From positions 1 through 5,893 of the forward strand of contig JAEEHG010000179.1 of the NCBI GenBank assembly GCA_016280695.1: DNA of 5,893 nucleotides. The letters run 5' to 3'. Of the stretch, positions 1 to 5,128 are shown one piece after another. Made by a program: the position numbers and the translations under genes. Numbering within the stretch: the stretch's first letter is position 1; every line of letters starts with the position of its first letter. This DNA is from Solobacterium sp. (GTDB lineage: Bacteria > Bacillota_I > Bacilli_A > Erysipelotrichales > Erysipelotrichaceae). Under the pieces are notes generated by a model. The model searched no databases. It saw only the letters and a program-made list of their open reading frames with translations, and was not told the DNA's origin.

Positions 1-251
1 ATGCCGGCCTGTGCTTCCGGAACCCGGCTGGCAAAACCCTTTTCGCCGCCGCCCCCGGTGATGTGCTCATGCATGTCGATATAGCCCGGAACGGTTTTCC
101 GGCCCTGCAGGTCGATGACTTCGGCTTCGGCAATGTTTTCGTAACCGTCCAGATGTTCAGCGATTTTCTCGATTCTGTTTCCGGCAATCAGGATATCCCG
201 TTTACCGAGATGTTCGGGCGCGTATACGTCCGCATTCTTAAGAATAATCAT
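1..251 (-). CDS. iadA: Isoaspartyl dipeptidase (beta-aspartyl peptidase) IadA, N-terminal part
   Basis: Partial gene: 83 codons plus 2 bases from an ATG at 251, continuing past the left edge. The family are zinc amidohydrolases that cleave beta-aspartyl (isoaspartyl) dipeptides formed when proteins age. The translation starts as an amidohydrolase composite beta-domain (residues 1-50, with 'IAGNRIEKIAE' and 'VIDLQGRKTVPGYIDMHEH'). The first metal ligands H61 and H63 (H-x-H) are followed by ITGGGGEKGF and R76-x-P-E. From memory, E. coli IadA has the same H-x-H followed by GGGGEAG...RTPE, and E70 here has the same spacing from the second His as the substrate-binding Glu there. This stretch separates IadA from dihydroorotase and D-aminoacylase. 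An AGGAGG ribosome binding site (259-264) lies 7 bases before the ATG. It is the third gene of a minus-strand operon, 17 bases after the PLP enzyme. The catalytic C-terminal part is not visible, so intactness is unknown. Confidence 0.87.
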   Translation of the reverse strand, partial: MIILKNADVYAPEHLGKRDILIAGNRIEKIAEHLDGYENIAEAEVIDLQGRKTVPGYIDMHEHITGGGGEKGFASRVPEAQAG

Positions 252-258
252 GTTCTTT

Positions 259-264
259 CCTCCT
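259..264 (-). promoter_or_regulatory. Ribosome binding site of iadA
   Basis: A perfect AGGAGG on the minus strand, 7 bases upstream of the ATG at 251. It supports the start of a gene cut off by the window edge. Confidence 0.85.
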
Positions 265-268
265 GCTG

Positions 269-1381
269 TTACTGCAGTCTGCCGCGGCAGCTGACCGTCA
301 GTTCCGCGGTGATTTCTTCGCCGGACACCAGCCAGACCTTCTCCTGCAGGTTCATGGTCGGGCAGATGTGCACGGGAATGATGGTAACTTTGTCGCCGAC
401 CTTGACATGATCATGCATGTCATGGCTGTAGATGATTGCGTGTTCGTCATATACATCATAGATGGTTGTGCCCGGGAATTCCCGGATATCGCCCATGCCG
501 CCGGAAGCGCAGATGCCCTGCGACCGTTTCTGCTTGGTTATGCCCTTGGCCCCGACATCCAGAATGACCCGTTCATCTGTCGGCATGGAGATCACGGTAG
601 CCAGCACATCGGCAGCACAGCGTTCCATGGAACCATAGGCCCGGCCCTGCGAAGCATCCATCAGGATATAGGTGCCCGGCCGCAGTTCCGTCACCCCGTC
701 CAGAATCGGGAAATCATGGGTCAGGGACGGTGTTGAGCCGATGCTGACCGTGGTGATGTCAAAGCCCATCTCCCTGGCGATTGCCGCAAACCCCAGGGTC
801 CTCTCCTGGGCCGCCAGATCAATCTCCCGGCAGGCATCCAGATCCGGGGCACTGTAGGAGTGTCCGTCATGGGAGAAGACACCCTTGAGACGAATGTCCG
901 GGCAGTGCGTCCGCAGATAATCGAGCAGCTTCCGGAAGTATTCTTCCTCCACCACGCCGGAGCGGTTTTCCCCGACTTCGATCTCCACCAGCACCTGGGC
1001 CTTCAGGCCGCTGCCGGCAAAGACATTCTGGATCATTTCCGCGCCTTCAATACTGTCCATGCCGAAGGACATGTCGATCCCCTGTTCCATCAGCGTTCTG
1101 ATCCGCTGCAGCTTGACAGTGCCGATAATTTCGTTGGCAATAAAGATATCCTTCAGACCGTGGGCGGCCATCACTTCCGCTTCCCCGACCTTGGCCACCG
1201 CAATTCCCCGGGCGCCGCATTCTTCCTGTAGTTTCGCGATCTCCGGGATCTTGTGGGTCTTGGTATGCGGCCGCAGACTGACATGATTGCGGTCGGCGTA
1301 TGCCTGCATGAAGCGGATATTATCCATCATGATGTCCTGGTCAATGATCAGGGCCGGGGTGTCCAGTTCATGGTAGTTCAT
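269..1381 (-). CDS. PLP-dependent D-threonine aldolase / D-serine dehydratase-family enzyme (DSD1-like, fold type III)
   Basis: This 370-residue protein belongs to the alanine-racemase-fold family that includes D-threonine aldolase, eukaryotic-type D-serine dehydratase and D-threo-3-hydroxyaspartate dehydratase. Length and layout are typical. An N-terminal 'LDTPALIID' is followed by RPHTKTHK at 37-44, where K41 is the likely PLP Schiff-base lysine. The TIM-barrel middle has SHDGHSY, an SIGSTPS loop likely holding the PLP phosphate, and ELRPGTYILMD. A C-terminal beta-domain carries PVHICPTMN, with H338 and C340 as the predicted divalent-metal ligands. From memory, D-threonine aldolases have His-x-Asp there while the zinc D-serine and hydroxyaspartate dehydratases have His-x-Cys, so a dehydratase is favoured; the exact substrate is not determined. 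The ATG overlaps the ridA stop as ATGA (1378-1381), with an AGAGGGGG ribosome binding site (1389-1396) 7 bases upstream inside ridA, so translational coupling is likely. RidA next door fits a dehydratase that releases an enamine. Confidence 0.9.
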   Translation of the reverse strand: MNYHELDTPALIIDQDIMMDNIRFMQAYADRNHVSLRPHTKTHKIPEIAKLQEECGARGIAVAKVGEAEVMAAHGLKDIFIANEIIGTVKLQRIRTLMEQGIDMSFGMDSIEGAEMIQNVFAGSGLKAQVLVEIEVGENRSGVVEEEYFRKLLDYLRTHCPDIRLKGVFSHDGHSYSAPDLDACREIDLAAQERTLGFAAIAREMGFDITTVSIGSTPSLTHDFPILDGVTELRPGTYILMDASQGRAYGSMERCAADVLATVISMPTDERVILDVGAKGITKQKRSQGICASGGMGDIREFPGTTIYDVYDEHAIIYSHDMHDHVKVGDKVTIIPVHICPTMNLQEKVWLVSGEEITAELTVSCRGRLQ

Positions 1382-1749
1382 GCCTTGTCCCCCTCTTCAC
1401 ACACCGCCAGGGCTTCGATTTCAATCAGGCTGCCGTAGTGCAGGCCGCTGGTCGGGACAATCGTGCGGGACGGCTTGTGATCCCCGAAGTATTCCGCGTA
1501 TACCGCATTGATTTCATCCCAGAGCGCCACATCCGGGGTATACACCCGGCACTGCAGCACCTTTGTCCGGTCGGTGCCGAAATCGGTCAGTACTTTGTCG
1601 AGATTGGCCAGCGCCTGCAGGGTCTGTTCCCGGACCCCGCCTTCCGCGATTTTCCCGGTTGCGGCATTGACCGGCAGCTGCCCCGATACGTACAGCAGAC
1701 CGTTGTGCACAATCCCGGGGCTGTAATGTCCCTTCTTTGTTTCCGCCAT
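1378..1749 (-). CDS. ridA: RidA/YjgF family reactive enamine/imine deaminase
   Basis: A 123-residue, full-length RidA-family protein. RidA hydrolyses 2-aminoacrylate and related enamine/imine intermediates released by PLP dehydratases, giving 2-keto acids and ammonia in the cytosol as a trimer. Visible family features are 'YSPGIVHNGLLYVSGQLP' near residues 9-26, 'EQTLQALANLDKVL' at 41-54, 'RVYTPDV' at 68-74 and a C-terminal PSRTIVP...IEIEALA. R95 and E110 sit 15 residues apart, as do R105 and E120 of E. coli RidA (the substrate-carboxylate Arg and catalytic-site Glu), so it looks like an active member. The start is ATG at 1749, with AAAGGAGG at 1757-1764 7 bases upstream. It is the first gene of the minus-strand operon and overlaps the PLP-enzyme gene by 4 bases. 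Its neighbour is a plausible source of the substrate. Some RidA paralogues have other jobs, so the exact substrate is inferred. Confidence 0.92.
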   Translation of the reverse strand: MAETKKGHYSPGIVHNGLLYVSGQLPVNAATGKIAEGGVREQTLQALANLDKVLTDFGTDRTKVLQCRVYTPDVALWDEINAVYAEYFGDHKPSRTIVPTSGLHYGSLIEIEALAVCEEGDKA

Positions 1750-1785
1750 GAATGATCCTCCTTTAACTGTATTATTTTCACTTTC

Positions 1786-1814
1786 AGTTTATAGAATTTT
1801 TTATATGCAGTCAA
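1786..1814 (-). promoter_or_regulatory. Candidate sigma-A promoter of the ridA operon
   Basis: On the minus strand a -35 box TTGACT (1809-1814, 5 of 6 to consensus) is followed after 17 bases by TAAACT (1786-1791). A better -10 hexamer, TATAAA, lies at 1788-1793 but at only 15 bases. Transcription would start near 1779, giving a leader of about 30 bases carrying the ridA ribosome binding site. One copy of a 14-bp direct repeat (1790-1803) falls between and over these boxes, so repression there is plausible. The -10 assignment is uncertain. Confidence 0.5.
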
Positions 1815-1878
1815 TAAAATCACTGTATAAATTGCATTTACCGCCAGTATATGATACATTTTTATATAGAATTGTTTA
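1790..1878. repeat. Imperfect 14-bp direct repeat pair in the divergent promoter region, candidate operators
   Basis: TATAGAATTTTTTA (1790-1803) and TATAGAATTGTTTA (1865-1878) match at 13 of 14 positions and start 75 bp apart, close to seven helical turns. One copy overlaps the candidate ridA promoter; the other lies just upstream of the regulator gene. Between them is a small inverted repeat, TAAAT-TGC-ATTTA (1828-1840). A further AT-rich dyad, TATAA-CTAT-TTATA, is at 1885-1898. These are natural candidates for binding the divergent regulator, but the region is very AT-rich, so chance similarity is possible. Confidence 0.4.
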
Positions 1879-1908
1879 CTTTTATATAACTATTTATACG
1901 GAGGGCAT

Positions 1909-2553
1909 ATGACAGAAATCAGACAGGAACTGCAGCCATATACAGCCATGGCGGATATGCTGGTGCAGACATTCGGATCCCGCTGCGAGGTGGTTATCCA
2001 TGACCTGCATAATCCCGAACACTCCGTTGTCTATGTTGCCAACGGTACCGTCACCGGCAGGAAGACCGGCGACAGTTTTGATCACCTGATCCGGCAGGTG
2101 CTGCTGTCCTCCCAGCTGGAACGGGATTTTGTCACAAACTATTATTTTGAAACAGCCGAAGGCCATCTGATCCGCTCTTCCACGATCCTGATCCGTGACA
2201 GCGGAAATGAACTGTCCGGCGCCATGTGCATCAACCTGGCTGAAGTCATCCCGGAAGATGCGGACACCCTCCCCCTGCACCTGCGCATACCGGCCGGTGA
2301 CAGTGAGGATGAAACCATTGATCTCTACAGTGACAATGTCGGAGTCGCCGACATGGTCCGGGCGCTGGTAAACAACATCCTTGGTCCTGATACTTCCGGG
2401 CTGACCCGCAGTGAGCGAATTGAAAAACTGCGCTTCATGGATGCCAAGGGCATCTTCCTGGTCAAGGGCAGCATCGACCTGGTAGCGGAAAAACTCGGGA
2501 TAACCAAAGTCACCGTTTACAGCTATCTCGATGAAATCCGCGGCCGCCGCTGA
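1909..2553 (+). CDS. YheO/DauR-type transcriptional regulator (PAS-like domain plus HTH)
   Basis: A 214-residue cytosolic regulator with the two-domain layout of the YheO family. Residues about 8-118 form a YheO-type PAS-like sensor, opening 'YTAMADMLVQTFGSRCEVVIHDL'. A linker of about 40 residues follows, then a C-terminal helix-turn-helix at about 165-212, where 'LTRSERIEKLRFMDAKGIF' leads into LVAEKLGITKVTVYSYLDEI, the HTH proper. This family includes DauR, the repressor of D-arginine catabolism in Pseudomonas. The start is ATG at 1909 with GGAGGG at 1900-1905, only about 4 bases away, which is short but better than anything before M14 or M17. It is transcribed divergently from the ridA-PLP enzyme-iadA operon across a 159-bp AT-rich gap, so it probably controls that operon in response to an amino acid or derivative. 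Effector and sign of control are unknown. I see no strong sigma-A promoter; TATAAC (1885-1890) is the best -10 and lacks a good -35. Confidence 0.85.
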   Translation: MTEIRQELQPYTAMADMLVQTFGSRCEVVIHDLHNPEHSVVYVANGTVTGRKTGDSFDHLIRQVLLSSQLERDFVTNYYFETAEGHLIRSSTILIRDSGNELSGAMCINLAEVIPEDADTLPLHLRIPAGDSEDETIDLYSDNVGVADMVRALVNNILGPDTSGLTRSERIEKLRFMDAKGIFLVKGSIDLVAEKLGITKVTVYSYLDEIRGRR

Positions 2554-2564
2554 AACCATATAAA

Positions 2565-2595
2565 AATCCGGAACGGCAGTTCCGGATTATTTTTT
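2565..2595. terminator. Bidirectional intrinsic terminator between the regulator and ribU genes
   Basis: The hairpin AATCCGGAAC-GGCA-GTTCCGGATT (2565-2588) has a perfect 10-bp stem and 4-base loop. On the plus strand it is followed by ATTTTTT (2589-2595), terminating the regulator gene that stops at 2553. On the minus strand its 3' arm runs into TTTTT followed by ATATGG, so it can also terminate ribU, which stops at 2598. A single hairpin serves both convergent genes. Confidence 0.88.
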
Positions 2596-2597
2596 GC

Positions 2598-3185
2598 TTA
2601 ACTGTGCAGCAGCGGCGAGATCCGCTTGTACAGCAGAATCGTCACAATGCTGACCAGGACACCCTTGATGATATTGAACGGCGTGGTCGCCAGCAGCACG
2701 AATGTCAGCTTGTCCGTAATAAACGGGATCAGCGCAGTTCCCATGCCGATCAGCACTTCCATCGGCAGCTGATAGAAGAACGAATATGCCGGCAGAAGGA
2801 CAGCATAGTTGATAATCACACCGACGGCGGTCATGCACACGGTGCCGGCTGCCAGCCCCATCAGCGCCCGCTGCCTGGTCTTTTCCTTCCGGTACATAAA
2901 GGATGCCGGCAGGACGAAGGCACAGCCGATCAGGAAATTGGCCAGTTCGCCGACGTAAGCCGTATCTGTTCCCTTGAAAAGGAGCTTGAGCAGGATCTTC
3001 AGTCCTTCAATGGCTACTGCGGCCCCCGGTCCCATCGCGAAGCCGCCGGCCATAACCGCGGTTTCACTGAAGTCCAGTTTGTAAAAGGACGGAATAAACG
3101 GCAGCGGAAAATCAAAGTACATCAGCACGAAGGCCACGGCAGACAAGACAGCAATTTTGGTTAAGGTTCTGACAGATGAATGCAT
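2598..3185 (-). CDS. ribU: Riboflavin ECF transporter S component RibU
   Basis: A 195-residue hydrophobic membrane protein with about six predicted membrane segments (roughly residues 9-28, 42-69, 80-98, 107-131, 143-156 and 160-186). RibU binds riboflavin and works with the shared EcfA/A'/T energising module, which is not in this window. RibU hallmarks are YKLDFSE at 35-41, MGPGAAVAIEGLKILL at 51-66, VGELANFLIG at 78-87 and TPFNIIKG at 168-175. The length matches the family. The start is ATG at 3185 with GGGAGG at 3195-3200, 9 bases upstream. The FMN riboswitch directly upstream independently supports a flavin role and means expression should fall when FMN is plentiful. It is a single-gene transcription unit ending at the shared terminator. 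Some RibU proteins also take up FMN or roseoflavin; the sequence alone does not settle this. Confidence 0.94.
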   Translation of the reverse strand: MHSSVRTLTKIAVLSAVAFVLMYFDFPLPFIPSFYKLDFSETAVMAGGFAMGPGAAVAIEGLKILLKLLFKGTDTAYVGELANFLIGCAFVLPASFMYRKEKTRQRALMGLAAGTVCMTAVGVIINYAVLLPAYSFFYQLPMEVLIGMGTALIPFITDKLTFVLLATTPFNIIKGVLVSIVTILLYKRISPLLHS

Positions 3186-3201
3186 GAGTGTTTTCCTCCC
3201 T

Positions 3202-3218
3202 GCCTCAAAAAAAGAGGC
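3202..3218 (-). other. Small hairpin overlapping the terminator U-tract in the ribU leader
   Basis: On the minus strand GCCTC-TTTTTTT-GAGGC forms a 5-bp stem whose loop is the terminator's own T-run. It shares the CCTC arm (3214-3217) with the upstream terminator stem. It could form in read-through transcripts just ahead of the ribosome binding site and keep the site from pairing with CCTC. Its role is inferred and it may be incidental. Confidence 0.35.
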
Positions 3219-3234
3219 TTGTGATAAAAACCTC
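3207..3234 (-). terminator. Riboswitch-controlled intrinsic terminator in the ribU leader
   Basis: On the minus strand GAGGTTT (3228-3234), loop TTATCAC (3221-3227) and AAGCCTC (3214-3220) form a 7-bp stem with one G-U pair, followed by seven T (3207-3213). It lies between the FMN aptamer and the ribU ribosome binding site. Its 5' side overlaps CCGGAG (3232-3237), which can pair instead with CTCCGG (3283-3288) inside the aptamer, so a mutually exclusive antiterminator is readable. Expected behaviour: FMN bound gives termination; FMN absent gives read-through. Confidence 0.75.
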
Positions 3235-3251
3235 CGGGTTCAAAACAAAAG

Positions 3252-3363
3252 AAACTCTTTCATCCAGACTGTACTGTCGCCGCCGGAGTTGCACCGGCTC
3301 GTTCCGCTGCCGCGGTTCGCGGGGTATACCGCCGGTCGGGAATTTCACCCAGCCCTGAGTTTT
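3252..3363 (-). promoter_or_regulatory. FMN riboswitch (RFN element) aptamer
   Basis: The minus strand carries the conserved RFN sequences in order. P1 5' arm AAACTC (3357-3362) is followed by GGGTGAAATTCCCGACCGGC in the 5' half, then the variable hairpin CCGCG-AAC-CGCGG. GCCGG-TGCAACT-CCGGC follows, then GACAGTACAGTCTGGATGAA. P1 closes with GAGTTT (3252-3257). The spacing is that of a standard single-domain FMN aptamer of about 112 nt. It senses FMN and sits 66 bases upstream of ribU on the same strand, so it controls the riboflavin transporter. The CCGG arm of the GCCGG/CCGGC hairpin is also the antiterminator partner, so ligand-stabilised folding would hide it. Confidence 0.97.
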
Positions 3364-3372
3364 ACCATTGTC

Positions 3373-3400
3373 ATCATAGCAGGATTCCTCCAGAACACAA
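3373..3400 (-). promoter_or_regulatory. Candidate promoter of the ribU riboswitch transcript, extended -10
   Basis: On the minus strand TGCTATGAT (3373-3381) is an extended -10 element with a 5-of-6 TATGAT hexamer. A weaker -35, TTGTGT (3395-3400), lies 16 bases upstream. Transcription would start near 3366, right at the first base-paired nucleotides of aptamer stem P1, as expected for a riboswitch leader. It lies just downstream of the efp terminator, giving ribU its own unit. Confidence 0.65.
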
Positions 3401-3416
3401 GCAATATGCATGAATG

Positions 3417-3446
3417 AAAAAAGCCATATGCGGGCATATGGCTTTT
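3417..3446 (-). terminator. Intrinsic terminator of efp
   Basis: A perfect 12-bp stem, AAAAGCCATATG / CATATGGCTTTT (3419-3430 with 3435-3446), with a 4-base loop. On the minus strand it reads into TTTTTT (3417-3422), about 12 bases after the efp stop. It insulates efp from the ribU promoter immediately downstream. Confidence 0.88.
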
Positions 3447-3457
3447 CCGGTTGTTTC

Positions 3458-4015
3458 TTAAGCGCGGCCGGAATACTTTCCGTCAGCGGTGGAAATCACC
3501 ACAATCTCACCGTTCTTGATGAACAGCGGCACCTTGATTTCCAGCCCGGTTTCCACGACAGCGTTCTTGGTGGCGGAAGTGGCAGTGTCTCCCTTTACGG
3601 CTTCCTCGCACTCGACAATCTGCAGTTCCACTTTATCGGGCAGGGAAACGCCCAGCACCTCGTTATCGTACATGGTGACATTGACCATTTCGTTCGCCTT
3701 CATGAACTTCATTTCCCATTCCAGACGTTCCTTCGGGATCCCGATCTGATCGTATGTGGACGTATCCATGAACACCAGTTCATCACCGGCATCGTACAGA
3801 TACTGCATTTCCTTCTTTTCGATATGGGCCGGTTCGACCTTGTCACCGCCGGTGAAGGAAAGTTCATTGATAACGCCGGTGCGCATGTTCTTGACCTTGA
3901 CTTTGATAATCATCTGCCGCATGGCAGTTTTATTGTGGTCCACATTCAGGACCGTGTAGATGCCTTTTTCGTATTCGAACGACTGACCCGGCTTCAGATC
4001 ATTGACTATAACCAT
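3458..4015 (-). CDS. efp: Translation elongation factor P, variant with Met at the modification-loop tip
   Basis: A 185-residue full-length EF-P, which binds between the ribosomal P and E sites and rescues stalling at polyproline. Three domains are visible: a KOW-like domain I (1-63, 'MVIVNDLKPGQSFEYEKGIYTV'), an OB domain II (about 67-127) and an OB domain III (about 130-185) ending ETGLEIKVPLFI...GKYSGRA with the conserved Y181 and R184. The domain I loop is unusual. Aligned without gaps to B. subtilis EF-P (recalled), the usual K-PGKG-AAF reads K29-TAMR-QMI, putting M32 where the modified lysine K32 normally sits. Lysine beta-lysylation or 5-aminopentanol modification at that position and Arg rhamnosylation are therefore impossible, though R33 and K29 are adjacent. 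The start is ATG at 4015 with AGGAGTG (4023-4029) 7 bases upstream. It is a monocistronic unit with its own promoter and terminator. No modification enzyme gene is in the window. Confidence 0.95.
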   Translation of the reverse strand: MVIVNDLKPGQSFEYEKGIYTVLNVDHNKTAMRQMIIKVKVKNMRTGVINELSFTGGDKVEPAHIEKKEMQYLYDAGDELVFMDTSTYDQIGIPKERLEWEMKFMKANEMVNVTMYDNEVLGVSLPDKVELQIVECEEAVKGDTATSATKNAVVETGLEIKVPLFIKNGEIVVISTADGKYSGRA

Positions 4016-4038
4016 AATTTCACACTCCTATGTAAATA

Positions 4039-4066
4039 ATTTTAAAGAATCAGCAGGCCTTGTCAA
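4039..4066 (-). promoter_or_regulatory. Sigma-A promoter of efp
   Basis: A perfect -35 TTGACA (4061-4066) and a 5-of-6 -10 TAAAAT (4039-4044), separated by 16 bases on the minus strand. Transcription should start near 4032, leaving a leader of about 17 bases with the AGGAGTG ribosome binding site. This is the strongest promoter in the window, fitting a constitutive translation factor. Confidence 0.82.
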
Positions 4067-4156
4067 TGCGGGCCCGGCTCCGCAGCCGCAAAGAACATCA
4101 GGAAAAAATGCGTCATTCCATCCGGACAGGCAAATAAAGTGTGTGGGAGAACGGAT
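4067..4156. other. Upstream region of comGA; no confident promoter
   Basis: About 90 bases between the efp promoter and comGA. It holds a small GC-rich dyad (CGGCT-CCGC-AGCCG, 4075-4088) without a T-run, so not a terminator. Read rightward there is no convincing sigma-A promoter, no ComK-type AAAA-N5-TTTT pair in the proper arrangement and no streptococcal-type TACGAATA box. The nearest -10-like stretch is AATAAA (4132-4137). comGA may depend on an alternative sigma factor or an activator not recognisable here. Confidence 0.4.
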
Positions 4157-5128
4157 ATGGAAGAGCTGCTAAGGGATTGTCTCAGAACCGCGCTGAAACA
4201 TCATGTTACGGATATTCATTTCAGCCTGCGGGATGCGGAAGTGCGTACGGAGATGCGGGTCCGTGGTGAAATGCGCCAGCTGCGGAAACAGTATGATCCG
4301 GCTTTCTTCCGGTATCTGATGTACCGGGCTGATCTGGATGTGACCAGCGTGCTGGAACCGCAGACCGGGCGGTTTGAAGCAGAGGTGGACGGCCGGTTTC
4401 TGGCCCTGCGCTTTGCGGTTGTATCCAGCTTCCATATCACCAGCGGGGTGCTGCGGATCCTCAACAATCACGGCGTTATCTCCCTTTCTGCCCTGTCCGC
4501 GGATCCCTCCCAGGAAGCGTGGTTCAGCGATATTACCCGGCACCGCAGCGGTCTGTATGTGTTCAGCGGCCCGACCGGTTCCGGCAAGACAACAACCCTG
4601 TACGCGATCCTTGATCATGCGGCCCGCAAGAAGATCTATACACTAGAGGATCCGGTGGAGGTCTATTCGGATAAATACGTCCAGCTTCAGGTCAATGAAA
4701 AGCAGAACCTGGGCTATGCGGATGGAATCAAACAGCTCATGCGTCATGACCCCGACATCATCATGATCGGGGAAATCCGTGACAGTACTGCGGCCCGGAT
4801 GGCTGTACGCTCAGCCCTGACCGGGCATCTGGTGGTGACCAGCCTGCACAGTTTTTCCTGCCTTGGAGCCATCCGCCGCCTGGTGGAGCTGGGTGTACCG
4901 GCTTATCAGCTGCAGGATGTGCTGGAGGGCGTATCCTGCCAGCGCCTGTATGACACGGCTGACGGCGGCCGGATCGGCGTGTATGAAATCATGGACAGAA
5001 CGGAGGTGAGGCACTATTTCGAACATGGTACGACAACCGCGGCGTTTGTCCCGCTGGCGTCCAAGCTGGCAGAAGCTGTGGCCGCCGGCCTGGTCAGCGC
5101 GGATCAGGCAGCGGTGGATCTTGATTGA
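4157..5128 (+). CDS. comGA: Competence pilus assembly ATPase ComGA (GspE/PilB-type)
   Basis: A 323-residue type II/IV secretion-family hexameric ATPase that powers assembly of the transformation pilus from the cytosolic face of the membrane. An N-terminal domain (about 1-110) has 'DIHFS' near residue 15 and 'TGRFEAEVDGRFLALRFAVV'. The RecA-like domain has Walker A GPTGSGKT at 138-145 (K144), an Asp box YTLEDPVE, Walker B DPDIIMIGEIRD at 198-209 with catalytic E206, and a His box TGHLVVTSLHS with H224 and H231. All catalytic motifs are intact. No tetracysteine zinc module is seen between the His box and the C terminus. ATG at 4157 is chosen over GTG at 4139 because GGGAGA (4145-4150) sits 6 bases upstream of the ATG and nothing suitable precedes the GTG. 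Its 3' end overlaps the proposed comGB start by 8 bases, typical of comG operons. Confidence 0.94.
   Translation: MEELLRDCLRTALKHHVTDIHFSLRDAEVRTEMRVRGEMRQLRKQYDPAFFRYLMYRADLDVTSVLEPQTGRFEAEVDGRFLALRFAVVSSFHITSGVLRILNNHGVISLSALSADPSQEAWFSDITRHRSGLYVFSGPTGSGKTTTLYAILDHAARKKIYTLEDPVEVYSDKYVQLQVNEKQNLGYADGIKQLMRHDPDIIMIGEIRDSTAARMAVRSALTGHLVVTSLHSFSCLGAIRRLVELGVPAYQLQDVLEGVSCQRLYDTADGGRIGVYEIMDRTEVRHYFEHGTTTAAFVPLASKLAEAVAAGLVSADQAAVDLD

Noticed and set aside
1..251. Dihydroorotase or D-aminoacylase as the identity of the left-edge gene
   Set aside because: The GGGGE-x-G...R-x-PE stretch right after H-x-H is characteristic of IadA and not of those families.
860..1231. Plus-strand open frames opposite the PLP-enzyme gene
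   Set aside because: They lack ribosome binding sites and recognisable motifs, and the minus strand is a complete, motif-rich enzyme.
1826..1855. TATGAT (1850-1855) as the -10 of the regulator gene's promoter
   Set aside because: No acceptable -35 lies 16-18 bases upstream and it lacks an extended TG, so I did not list it as a promoter.
1894..2559. A 221-codon open frame antisense to the regulator gene
   Set aside because: The sense frame gives a clear YheO-family protein with an HTH and ribosome binding site; the antisense frame is a shadow of high-GC codon use.
3205..3411. A 68-codon open frame on the minus strand between efp and ribU
   Set aside because: It lies wholly across the FMN aptamer and its terminator; the conserved bases are explained by the RNA structure, and the protein resembles nothing.
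4075..4088. CGGCT-CCGC-AGCCG dyad as a terminator or operator
   Set aside because: The 5-bp stem has no T-run on either strand, and no gene ends there; it is too short to claim as an operator without conservation.
4139..4156. GTG at 4139 as the comGA start
   Set aside because: It would add six residues with no ribosome binding site and would place the good GGGAGA site inside the coding region; ATG at 4157 fits better.
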